From JBAXBF01 sp034429745 (GTDB lineage: Bacteria; Chloroflexota; Anaerolineae; Anaerolineales; DRKV01), in contig DAOUFY010000108.1 in assembly GCA_034429745.1 (NCBI GenBank), positions 1 through 64,000 of the forward strand: DNA of 64,000 bases, given 5' to 3'. The position numbers were made by a program, and so were the translations under genes. This document shows positions 51,244 through 60,251 of the stretch, piece by piece (within the stretch, counting starts at the first letter, position 1; every line of letters begins with the position of its first letter). The notes under the pieces were generated by a model that worked only from the letters and a program-made list of their open reading frames with translations, ran no database searches and was not told the origin of the DNA.

Positions 51244-52785
51244 TTATTTTAGCTGTTTTAAAGCTTCTTGCACCCGGCTGCGCATGGTTTTATCGGGGTT
51301 AAGGCGCAGGATGGCTTCTAAATCGGCTTTAGCTTTTTCCTTCTCACCCATGGCGATGTAAAGCGAGGCGCGTGTGTCTAAAAATTCGATTGTCTTAGGT
51401 GAAAGAGATAAAGCTTGATTGCAATCAGCCAGCGCTTTTTGAAATTCCTTTAATTGTGTATAGAGCCAGCAGCGGTTGTTGTAATCTATGGCGTGGTCAG
51501 TAACCCGCTGCAATACTTGATCATAATCATCAAGGGCTTTTTGATAATTACCTTGTTCAGCATGGATTGCAGCGCGGGCGCGGTAAGCCCAAACTTCATT
51601 GGGATTCAGCTCAATAGCTTTGGAGAAGTCGTTGAGTGCTTTTTCCATTTCACCCATGTTTTGGTAGGTGTATCCGCGGTATAAATAGGGCTGAGCGTCG
51701 GTCGGGGCGTTTTGTATGGCTAGTTGAAAGTCGTTTATGGCGGCGGTGAAATTACCCAGTTCGCTTTGGGCGCGGGCGCGATACAAATAACCTTCAGCAG
51801 AAGAATAAGTGAGATTGCCTTCAATGGCTTGGTTAAGTAGTGTTACAGCCTGTGCGAAATTGCCCTGTTGAAAAGCTTGGATGCCTTGAGCCGTGAGAGC
51901 ATCGGGAGTGGGACTGGGTTTGTAAAAAGCAGAAGTTGGAGTAGGTGTAGGCAATTTTTCATCCCCTATAGTCCAGCACTCAATTTGATCCATGTGTACG
52001 CGCAGGCCGTAATCTTTGTTTCTGCCGGAAGCAAGGGCAAAATTCAACCTGCCAGTGTGAAATTTTTCACTGCGCAGCAGTTCATCGCTGGTTTTTGCGA
52101 CGAGCTTATTGTTAACAAAAAAAAGGATCTGCGGTTCCTCGACAACCAGCATCAAAGAAGCTTTTCCCTGTGGGAGATCAAGTTTTCCATAACGTTTGTA
52201 GTTTAGCCGTTTGAGGGAAGAGCCATTATCTTCAACGCGAAAGATATCCACATAGCCATTCAGGAGCAAAAAGGCAGCATAATAACTTGTGCCATTATTT
52301 TCACGAAATACAAAGCCCATACCGCTCATATTCCAATCGGCATTGGGACTGGCAGAATCCCAAGTAACATTGGTGCGTATAATAAAATTGCGCGGCCTAT
52401 AGCCACTTGTCTGCCAGGCAAAATAGCCCCGTTTAGCTATTTGCTGTTCGACACTTGGAAGAGAAATAAAGCTGCCTTTATTTGTGCTGAGCAGTTTCTG
52501 CTCGTAGAGCTTCTGAACCACTTCTTCCAAAGAGAGAAGATTGTTAAATGGTTCAGTGGGAGCAGCTTCTGTTTGCCGAGCAGCAGGGGGCTTTGTTGCA
52601 GTTGAAGCGTTATGCAAAGAAGCAGTTGCGGTTGGAGTGGTGGATGCCGCAGCTGCTGGATTTTCAATGAAAAACTGAGAAGCTATGGTGCTCATCAGCA
52701 GTATAGCCAATAAATTCACAACTATAGCCATGAATGGATGGTTGTTCAACCTATGAAGTTTCTGGGGCAGAAGTCTAATCATCAA
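51244..52785 (-). CDS. Membrane protein with LamG-like domain and TPR repeats
   Basis: The 513-residue protein has an N-terminal membrane helix (about 18-40), a Thr/Ala-rich linker, a LamG-like domain (about 110-265; NFIIRTNVTW, ILFFVNNKLVAKT, YGLRVHMDQIECW) and five or six tetratricopeptide repeats (about 290-510) such as AYLYRGYTYQNMGEMEKAL-like units. The LamG-like part is a paralogue of that at 36-863. Its start overlaps the end of the histidine kinase gene by 11 bases on the same strand, suggesting a functional pair. Role unknown; TPR regions usually bind other proteins. Confidence 0.82.
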   Translation of the reverse strand: MMIRLLPQKLHRLNNHPFMAIVVNLLAILLMSTIASQFFIENPAAAASTTPTATASLHNASTATKPPAARQTEAAPTEPFNNLLSLEEVVQKLYEQKLLSTNKGSFISLPSVEQQIAKRGYFAWQTSGYRPRNFIIRTNVTWDSASPNADWNMSGMGFVFRENNGTSYYAAFLLLNGYVDIFRVEDNGSSLKRLNYKRYGKLDLPQGKASLMLVVEEPQILFFVNNKLVAKTSDELLRSEKFHTGRLNFALASGRNKDYGLRVHMDQIECWTIGDEKLPTPTPTSAFYKPSPTPDALTAQGIQAFQQGNFAQAVTLLNQAIEGNLTYSSAEGYLYRARAQSELGNFTAAINDFQLAIQNAPTDAQPYLYRGYTYQNMGEMEKALNDFSKAIELNPNEVWAYRARAAIHAEQGNYQKALDDYDQVLQRVTDHAIDYNNRCWLYTQLKEFQKALADCNQALSLSPKTIEFLDTRASLYIAMGEKEKAKADLEAILRLNPDKTMRSRVQEALKQLK

Positions 52786-55549
52786 ACCTCCCGTGAATAG
52801 TGGATTCGCTATCTTCTTCGCCTTTAGGTTCAGGAATCATGGTGGAGATATCGGGTTTTTCTGGAAAGCGGATAGTAAATGTTGTGCCACGCCCTACCTC
52901 AGACTCGACGTTAATTTCTGCTTGATGAGCTCGCACAATACCATGAACAACAGATAGCCCAAGACCTGTGCCTTCTCCAATTGGTTTAGTGGTAAAGAAT
53001 GGATCAAATATTTTCTCTTTTACTTCATCGGGCATGCCTTTGCCAGTATCTTTAACTTCCAGTACAATCCAACCTCCTTGTGCGTCATAGAAAGTACGAA
53101 TGTATATTTCACCTCCGCTTGGCATAGCATCGCGGGCATTGGTAAGCAGATTAATGATAATTTGAGAGATTTTATCGCGGTCGCAGGTAATGGGGGGCAA
53201 ATTCGCTGCCAGGAAAGAAACAATAGAAATGTTCGACCAGCTGCGAAGCTGATGCTCGATAAGCAGCAAGGTATCTTGAATAATGTGGTTAAGGTCGGCT
53301 TGCTGAAAAGTACTGACTGGTGTACGGGCATAAGTGAGCAGAGAACGGATAATATCTGCTACCCGCCAGCCATTGCGGCGCACAGTATCCAAATATTTTT
53401 TTGCGCGTTCGGCGTCAAATTCGCCTTTTTCAAGGCGGGTAAGCAAGCTTTCAGCAATACCCAAGATGGTTTGGAGTGGGCTGTTGATCTCATGGGCAAT
53501 GCCGGCAGCTAAAGTACCTAGAGTTGCCAGCTTTTGCGAAGAGACTAAAGCCGCTTCCAAATGTTTTTTCTCTGTGATATCTTCTTTTAAGGCAATATAG
53601 TGAGTGATGTTGCCATCTTTATCGAAAATGGGCGCTATCCACGCTTGTTCCCAATACAGCTCACCATTTTTCTTTTTATTGTGAAATTCACCGCGCCACT
53701 CTTTGCCAGAACTGATAGTTTGCCACATTGCTCTATACTCTTCAGGGGGTGTTTCACCGGATTTTAGGATGCGCGGGTTTTGCCCAATAACTTCTTCAGA
53801 AGAGTAGCCGGTTATTTGAGTGAATTTAGGGTTGACATATTCAATATCACCTTGCAAGTTGGTGATAACAATGGAAATTGGGCTTTGTTCAACGGCTTGA
53901 TTCAGTTTGCGCAGTTGATTTTCGAGCAAAACGTGATGGGTGATATCCCTCGAAATGCCAACAAGACCAATAATTTCCCCCTTGTTATTATAGAAAGGAG
54001 CTTTGGAAGCAGAAAGCCAACGCGGCTCGCCATTTTTCTTAGGGTTGTATTCAATCCGATTGATGATGGTTTTCCTTTGGTGAAAGATAAGTTCTTGCTC
54101 TTCGGAGTAAAAAATCTCAGCTAGATGAGTAGGCTGGATATCAAAATCTGTCTTGCCGATGATTTGGTCGGGATCCGGTATGTCCAAAATATTTTGAAAG
54201 CCCTTATTCACGCGAATAAATCGCGATTGGGTATCTTTGAAATAAATTGCATCGGGATGGTTTTCCATTAAGGCATTCAGCAGACTAGCTTCATAAGCGA
54301 GCTTTTCTTCAATTTGCTTTCTTTCTTCCAATTCCCACAAGTAGGCAATGTAATCGGCAACACCTTCCGCAAAGAATTTTTCTTCAAGGCTCCAAACACG
54401 ATGGGTGCCAAAACGATCGATTCGCAAAATACCAGGTGTGGCTTCTTTGCAGTAAATTTGAACAGAGAGGGCAGAAAAAGGTTCCAGTGTATTGATGCTG
54501 CATGGACATACCCACCAATTATTCTGATCGGGCTTTTCACGAGGCGGAAAGAAGGATTCCAACGGCTCTTCCTTTAGTGAAGGCATAATAGGAACAATTG
54601 CGTGTAATGAGCATTCCTTTTCGTGTTGATGATTGTTGGTGCTGCGCGTATAGTGCTCATAGCACAGCAGTTTTTGCTGGTCTTCACTGATGCGCCAAAT
54701 GCTCACTTGGTCTGTGCCAAAAAGCGAGCAAATGGTTTGTGCAATATCTTCAAAGGCTTCAGGAAGATTTGTGTAGGTTTGCTGATAGAACAATCGTAGA
54801 AAGTTTTGAAGTTTGCGCAATTGAGCTGCTTGATAATTAGAACGTTCTTGTTCAAATAAGAGCAGATAGTAAAAAATAACCAGACTGCAAGCAATGAAAG
54901 TTATACTTAAAACGAAGAGACGCTCAACTTGTGAAAGTATCGAATAACCAAATTGTGAAGCAATCACGATGGTAAGCAGAAGAATTATAGTAAGGATTGC
55001 AAAACCGCTCATGTAATAGGGCAACCGATGCTTAAAGTAACTAATTCGGTAAGCAGGCAAGATGTTTTCGCGATAGTTCACAATCATATTCATGACGATA
55101 ATAATAAGACAGAAAAACAGCAACAGGTGCAGAATAATGGTTATAGAGAATGATAGTGCATTATTGAGAATGCTCAATGCATGAAGAAAGGATTGAAAGC
55201 TCGAGAGAAAAGCCAACAGAATCAAAATGCCTAGAGAGTAAAATAATGGCGGAGTGATTTTTTCTTGCCAGCGAACAGGGGCTGTTTTGCTTAGGAAAAA
55301 TATTAAGCTAATGCAAGCTAAAGCAGCAAACAATGGATGGAGGTAGGTTATAGCGGGAGGGAGGTTTATCGTGTAGCGGATTAATTTTATCCAGTGGTAG
55401 ATGGTTAATAACAGGCTGGCAATGCTAAAGGCTCTCCAAGGGACATGCCGATCGAGGTTTTTGAGGGAGAAGCTAAAAGAAGTAGCAAAAAGAAGAAAAA
55501 GGCTGTTGAATAAGGTAATGAAATCAAAATATAACACTAAATTCTTCAT
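52775..55549 (-). CDS. Membrane GAF-PAS sensor histidine kinase
   Basis: The 924-residue kinase starts with about seven or eight hydrophobic helices (1-235). A GAF-like domain (about 250-410; TICSLFGTDQVSIWRI) and two PAS domains (about 425-655) follow, ending YYIALKEDITEKK-like (HYIALKEDITEKK). HisKA has GIAHEINSPLQ with His686, and the ATPase domain has LLTNARDAMPSGG, DTGKGM and GTGLGLSVVHG. The kinase core closely resembles that of the protein at 21481-24819. It lacks a receiver and a neighbouring regulator. The downstream TPR/LamG-like gene overlaps it by 11 bases. Confidence 0.92.
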   Translation of the reverse strand: MKNLVLYFDFITLFNSLFLLFATSFSFSLKNLDRHVPWRAFSIASLLLTIYHWIKLIRYTINLPPAITYLHPLFAALACISLIFFLSKTAPVRWQEKITPPLFYSLGILILLAFLSSFQSFLHALSILNNALSFSITIILHLLLFFCLIIIVMNMIVNYRENILPAYRISYFKHRLPYYMSGFAILTIILLLTIVIASQFGYSILSQVERLFVLSITFIACSLVIFYYLLLFEQERSNYQAAQLRKLQNFLRLFYQQTYTNLPEAFEDIAQTICSLFGTDQVSIWRISEDQQKLLCYEHYTRSTNNHQHEKECSLHAIVPIMPSLKEEPLESFFPPREKPDQNNWWVCPCSINTLEPFSALSVQIYCKEATPGILRIDRFGTHRVWSLEEKFFAEGVADYIAYLWELEERKQIEEKLAYEASLLNALMENHPDAIYFKDTQSRFIRVNKGFQNILDIPDPDQIIGKTDFDIQPTHLAEIFYSEEQELIFHQRKTIINRIEYNPKKNGEPRWLSASKAPFYNNKGEIIGLVGISRDITHHVLLENQLRKLNQAVEQSPISIVITNLQGDIEYVNPKFTQITGYSSEEVIGQNPRILKSGETPPEEYRAMWQTISSGKEWRGEFHNKKKNGELYWEQAWIAPIFDKDGNITHYIALKEDITEKKHLEAALVSSQKLATLGTLAAGIAHEINSPLQTILGIAESLLTRLEKGEFDAERAKKYLDTVRRNGWRVADIIRSLLTYARTPVSTFQQADLNHIIQDTLLLIEHQLRSWSNISIVSFLAANLPPITCDRDKISQIIINLLTNARDAMPSGGEIYIRTFYDAQGGWIVLEVKDTGKGMPDEVKEKIFDPFFTTKPIGEGTGLGLSVVHGIVRAHQAEINVESEVGRGTTFTIRFPEKPDISTMIPEPKGEEDSESTIHGRFDD

Positions 55550-55671
55550 CTAAAAAATTCACCTAAAATTGTGTGTATATTATATTATAATAGAACATTC
55601 GCTAAAAATAAGGTAAAGATCACTTGCAGAACCAAATACAAGGGGTTACAATCGCCGTACTAGGCAGAAAT

Positions 55672-57039
55672 ATGGATTCATATCAAGCAGCATTAGATTA
55701 TTTATACAGTTATATTGATTATAGCTTGCAGCGCGTTTTTCGGATGGCGCCGGAAAGGTTTGATTTGGGGCGCATGCGTACGCTGTTAAGAGCCTTGGGA
55801 GAACCGCACCAAGCCTATCCAACTATCCATATTGCCGGCACAAAAGGCAAGGGCTCGGTAGCAGCATTTTGTGCGGCAGCTTTGCAGGCGGCAGGCTACC
55901 GGGTTGGGCTTTATACTTCTCCTCACCTCATCAATTACACGGAACGCATACGGATAAACTTTGAGGAAATATCCAAAACCGATTTTGTGCGTTGGGTTGA
56001 AGAACATAAGCATATTATTGAAACGATACCTCAGCTGACCACCTTTGAGATCACCACCGCCATGGCTTACAGCGTTTTTGCGCAGAAGAAAGTGGATGTG
56101 GCAGTCATTGAGGTTGGTCTGGGTGGTCGTTTGGATGCGACAAATGTGATACGCCCGGTGGTATCCGTGATTACCTCCATCTCATACGACCATGCTGAAA
56201 TTTTAGGGGATACGCTGGCAAAAATAGCCGCTGAAAAAGCGGGAATAATCAAAGAAGGGGTTCCGTTGGTCTTAGCGCCTCAGATGGAAGAAGCGCGGCG
56301 GGTGATAACCAAGATTGCAGCTGAGCGGAACGCACCGCTTATTCAAGTGGGGAATGATTGGCTGTATGCCCCCCAAACTCATTCAATGGATAGCCAAAGC
56401 ATGTTTGTTTGGTCAGCTCGAGAACAAGAGTTGGTCAATGAGTTTATAGAATCGGGCGGCAGCAAAGTATGGCAACCTACTCGTCTGCAGCTATCATTAT
56501 TGGGTTATCATCAAGTGCAAAATGCGGCGACAGCGTATGCAGCCCTGCAAGTCTTCCGGGAGCGTTCTTTGCCTATTAATGAAGCTGCAATTCAAGAGGG
56601 TTTTTCGAAAACACAGTGGCAAGCCCGCTTTGAGATTCTGCAGCGCAACCCGCCGCTAGTGATTGATGCAGCCCATAACCGCGATTCGGCAGCCAAGCTA
56701 AGCCGAGCAATTGGAGATTATTTTCCCGGCTTGCCGGTGGTATTGCTCTTTGGAGTTTCGGAAGATAAGGATATTGAAGGGATGTTTGCTGAGTTAATGC
56801 CTCGAGTGCGCCAAGTGGTTGCAACAAGTTCAACCCATCCGCGGGCGTTGAATCCCGATCGGATAGTGGAGTATGCCCATCGTTTCGGGAGACCGGCTAA
56901 AGCAATCTTGCCGCTTGAAAGTGCTCTGAACGAAGCACTGCGCATTGCTGCCGGAGAAGCGGTCGTACTGGCAAGCGGCAGTGTGTTCTTGGCAGCTGGT
57001 GTGCGTCAAGTATGGCTGCAAGGAGGTGCAAATGGCTGA
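55672..57039 (+). CDS. folC: Folylpolyglutamate/dihydrofolate synthase
   Basis: The 455-residue enzyme adds glutamate to folates and may also make dihydrofolate. It shows the P-loop HIAGTKGKGSVAAF, YTSPHLINYTERIR, VGLGGRLDATNVI and SYDHAEILGDTLAKIAAEKAGIIK. The ATG at 55672 (MDSYQAALDYLYS) matches the family start; an in-frame TTG at 55624 would add 16 residues. The 3' end overlaps lon by eight bases. A TATAAT at 55586-55591 in the gap upstream may be part of its promoter. Confidence 0.93.
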   Translation: MDSYQAALDYLYSYIDYSLQRVFRMAPERFDLGRMRTLLRALGEPHQAYPTIHIAGTKGKGSVAAFCAAALQAAGYRVGLYTSPHLINYTERIRINFEEISKTDFVRWVEEHKHIIETIPQLTTFEITTAMAYSVFAQKKVDVAVIEVGLGGRLDATNVIRPVVSVITSISYDHAEILGDTLAKIAAEKAGIIKEGVPLVLAPQMEEARRVITKIAAERNAPLIQVGNDWLYAPQTHSMDSQSMFVWSAREQELVNEFIESGGSKVWQPTRLQLSLLGYHQVQNAATAYAALQVFRERSLPINEAAIQEGFSKTQWQARFEILQRNPPLVIDAAHNRDSAAKLSRAIGDYFPGLPVVLLFGVSEDKDIEGMFAELMPRVRQVVATSSTHPRALNPDRIVEYAHRFGRPAKAILPLESALNEALRIAAGEAVVLASGSVFLAAGVRQVWLQGGANG

Positions 57040-59605
57040 AAAGAAGAACCGAGAAAGACGAATACATTACCTCTTAGATAATGACACTGAAGCATATACT
57101 GCAGAACATTTTACGGATGTCATCTACCAGCACGCAGATGAACTCTATGCCGTACCAAGCGCAACTCTCGATAAGGAAGGTTTGATTGATTGCCCCGTGC
57201 TTCCCTTAAGGGAGATGGTACTTTTCCCTCAGATGGTATTGCCTCTTTTCTTAGAAGAGGAGGATACTGAATTATGGCATTCCATAGAAATTGCTCAGAA
57301 GCGGGAACGTACAATTATTGCTCTCATGCTGAAAGACCCTGAAAAAGAAGAATTAACGGCAGATGATTTTCTGCCGATTGGGGTTGAAGCAGCTGTTGGG
57401 CGGACTATTCAAGTGCCGGATGAGGCGTATGCTGTGTTGCTGCAAGCGCGGCAAAGGGTTGAAGTGGTGCGTTTGCGCCGCGATAGGCGCGGCTGGTACG
57501 CTAAGGCGCGACCGCTTTCAGAAACTGTGGAAATTAATCGCGAAGTGGAAGCAGCAATGCGTACCGCGGTGGATCTGTTTAAGCAGTGTGTTGACCTTAA
57601 TCCTAACGTACCGGACGAAGCCTTTCATTATGCCAGCCAAATTGATGAGCCAAGCTGGCTGGCGGATATGATCATCTCAACTTTGCCGCTGTCTTTAGAA
57701 ACGCGTCATGAGCTGCTGATGATGGCTGATCCATTAGCCCGTTTGCAGCGCGTCATTTCACTTTTGGCTAAAGAGATAGATGTTCTAAAGCTTGAAGGGG
57801 AAATTCAGGCTAGGGTTGCAAGTGAGGTGGATCGCTCTCAACGCGAGATGTATTTGCGAGAACAGATGCGCGCGATACAAACCGAATTGGGCGATGATGA
57901 TATTTGGGAACAAGATATTGATGAATTGCGCCAAAAAATTGAAACAATTGGTTTGCCTGAAGAGGTTAAAGCTGCAGCAGAAAAAGAGCTCAACCGTTTG
58001 GCGCAGATGTCTCCTATGTCTCCGGAGTTGGGTGTTATCCGAACCTATTTGGATTGGATAATTGAGTTGCCGTGGAACAATGTAACCGAGGATAATTTAG
58101 ACATCAAACACGCCGAAAAAGTGCTTGAGGCATATCATTATGGACTGCCAAAGGTGAAGGAGCGCATCTTAGAATATATTGCTGTGCGCAGCCTTAAGCC
58201 GAAACGCATGCGCCACCCGATCTTATGTTTTGTAGGTCCCCCGGGCACAGGCAAGACCTCGTTGGGACGTTCGATTGCGGAGGCATTGGGGCGCAAATTT
58301 GTAAGGCTTTCTTTGGGCGGGGTGCGCGATGAAGCTGAAATCCGCGGCCATCGGCGCACCTATATTGGCGCTATGCCGGGCCGCATTTTGCAAACCATTC
58401 GGCGCGCCCAAACCAAGAATCCACTTTTCATGCTGGATGAGATTGATAAAATGGGCCAAGACTATCGCGGTGATCCTGCTTCGGCTTTATTGGAAGTGCT
58501 GGATCCAGAGCAAAATTCTACCTTTTCAGACCATTACTTAGAGCTCTCTTTTGACCTTTCGCAGGTGATGTTTATTACAACGGCAAATATCCAAGATACC
58601 ATTCCCCCGGCTTTGCTTGATCGAATGGAGATTATTGAATTCCCTGGTTATACCGAAGAGGAAAAAATTCAAATTGCAAAAAGATTTTTGATCCCGCGTC
58701 AGTTGGAAGAAAGCGGGCTGGATGAGAAAAGTATCCAATTTTCGGCGAAGTCGCTGCAGAAGGTGATCCGCGAATATACTTATGAAGCAGGAGTTCGCAA
58801 TTTGGAAAGGGAAATTGGGCGTATATGCCGCAAAGTTGCCCGGCTGAAAGCTGGAGGAAAGGCTTTTCCGCATCACATCACTCACTCCATTATTGAGCGT
58901 TTTCTTGGACCTCCGCAATTTTTTGATTTAGACGCTGAAAGGCAAGATGAAGTCGGCGTGGCAACTGCGTTAGCTTGGTCGCCAAATGGAGGGGAGATTA
59001 TGCCGGTAGAAGTATTGCTGATGGAGGGCAAAGGAAACCTGCAGATTACTGGCCAAATTGGGGATGTAATGCAAGAATCCGCTCAGGCTGCCATGTCCTA
59101 TCTAAAATCACGGGCAGCAATGCTCAATATAGATCCACAAGTATTTGAGAATATGGATGTACATATTCACGTGCCGGAAGGGGCTATTCCTAAAGATGGT
59201 CCAAGTGCCGGTATTACTATTGCTACAGCATTGGTTTCGGCTTATACACAGCGCAAGTGCCGCAAAGAAGTAGGCATGACTGGTGAGATCACTTTAAGGG
59301 GGCATGTGTTGCCAGTTGGAGGGATACGTGATAAAATCTTAGCTGCTCATCGCGCTGGGTTGAAAGTTGTGATCATTCCCAAACGCAATGAAAAAGACTT
59401 GATAGATATATCGAAAAAGGTGCGCAATGAGCTGCAGATTATTAAAGTAGAGCACATTGACGAAGTGCTGCGGGTTGCCTTAACAGCACCGGAAGTAAAA
59501 CCTTATGCTCTACTACCGCGGCGCAAACGAAGTCCTTCCCGCCGTCATCGCCCGCTGCGACCTTCCTTATACTCGCGGATAGCGCGCTCCTCACCAGCAG
59601 GATAA
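57032..59605 (+). CDS. lon: ATP-dependent protease Lon
   Basis: The ATG at 57032 is chosen because AGGAGGT lies just before it at the end of folC. The 857-residue protein has the Lon N-terminal domain (CPVLPLREMVLFPQMVLPL), an AAA+ module with Walker A GPPGTGKTS (about 401-409) and FMLDEIDKM, and the protease domain with the Ser725 (DGPSAG) and Lys768 (RDKILAAHR) dyad, 43 residues apart as in E. coli. It degrades misfolded and regulatory proteins. The last 27 or so residues are rich in Arg, Ser and Pro (RRKRSPSRRHRP), an unusual basic tail. Confidence 0.95.
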   Translation: MAEKKNRERRIHYLLDNDTEAYTAEHFTDVIYQHADELYAVPSATLDKEGLIDCPVLPLREMVLFPQMVLPLFLEEEDTELWHSIEIAQKRERTIIALMLKDPEKEELTADDFLPIGVEAAVGRTIQVPDEAYAVLLQARQRVEVVRLRRDRRGWYAKARPLSETVEINREVEAAMRTAVDLFKQCVDLNPNVPDEAFHYASQIDEPSWLADMIISTLPLSLETRHELLMMADPLARLQRVISLLAKEIDVLKLEGEIQARVASEVDRSQREMYLREQMRAIQTELGDDDIWEQDIDELRQKIETIGLPEEVKAAAEKELNRLAQMSPMSPELGVIRTYLDWIIELPWNNVTEDNLDIKHAEKVLEAYHYGLPKVKERILEYIAVRSLKPKRMRHPILCFVGPPGTGKTSLGRSIAEALGRKFVRLSLGGVRDEAEIRGHRRTYIGAMPGRILQTIRRAQTKNPLFMLDEIDKMGQDYRGDPASALLEVLDPEQNSTFSDHYLELSFDLSQVMFITTANIQDTIPPALLDRMEIIEFPGYTEEEKIQIAKRFLIPRQLEESGLDEKSIQFSAKSLQKVIREYTYEAGVRNLEREIGRICRKVARLKAGGKAFPHHITHSIIERFLGPPQFFDLDAERQDEVGVATALAWSPNGGEIMPVEVLLMEGKGNLQITGQIGDVMQESAQAAMSYLKSRAAMLNIDPQVFENMDVHIHVPEGAIPKDGPSAGITIATALVSAYTQRKCRKEVGMTGEITLRGHVLPVGGIRDKILAAHRAGLKVVIIPKRNEKDLIDISKKVRNELQIIKVEHIDEVLRVALTAPEVKPYALLPRRKRSPSRRHRPLRPSLYSRIARSSPAG

Positions 59606-59612
59606 AAAGTAT

Positions 59613-60215
59613 ATGTCTGAATGGAAACGATTGTTCTATTATCTTCTGCTCAATATTGTGGTCTCGGCTGCTACCACTTTTGCGGTGCTGATGTTTTGGG
59701 AAAAAATGCACCTTTCGGATCTCAGCTTTACTCGCGCCTTCTTCTCTTCTCAAGAAGAAAACCAACCCACAATCGTGCTTCCTACGCTGGCTTCACCTAA
59801 TGCGAAAATGACCCAAGCGGTAACGTCAGCAAAAGTTGCTGCTGAGCAGCCAACAGCACGTACCTCTCAAACAGCGCCGGCGTTGGCAGCAACTGCACCA
59901 ACTTCGACAGTTGTGATTGAAGCAGTCATCGGTGCAGGAGATTTGGCTAATGAAAAGGTAAGGATTAAGCATACCGGCAATGGCGCAGAATTATCGCTTG
60001 CAAATTGGCGCTTAGTGAGCAAAGGTGATTTGGTCTATACTTTTCCCCAGTTAACCTTGCACAAAGGAGGGGCGGTGGATGTCTATACAATGAAAGGATC
60101 AGATACTGTCATTGCCTTATATTGGGGAAGAGATCAAGCTGTTTGGCAAAGTGGTTCTGTAGTAAAGTTGTTAGATGCTGAAAACCGCGAACAAGCAAGT
60201 TATGTGGTTCCTTAA
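59613..60215 (+). CDS. Membrane-anchored lamin-tail-domain (LTD) protein
   Basis: The 200-residue protein has a membrane helix (about 8-28), an Ala/Thr/Pro-rich spacer (50-105) and a C-terminal domain of about 95 residues (IEAVIGAGDLANEKVRI, SLANWRLVSKGDLVYTFP, TLHKGGAVDVYT) that fits the lamin-tail/LTD immunoglobulin-like fold. It is probably outside the cell membrane. Function is unknown. It sits between lon and dnaX, eight bases after lon, and is likely part of the same transcript. Confidence 0.78.
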   Translation: MSEWKRLFYYLLLNIVVSAATTFAVLMFWEKMHLSDLSFTRAFFSSQEENQPTIVLPTLASPNAKMTQAVTSAKVAAEQPTARTSQTAPALAATAPTSTVVIEAVIGAGDLANEKVRIKHTGNGAELSLANWRLVSKGDLVYTFPQLTLHKGGAVDVYTMKGSDTVIALYWGRDQAVWQSGSVVKLLDAENREQASYVVP

Positions 60216-60251
60216 CTGGTTGAAATAAATACAAAAGTAAGGAAATACACG

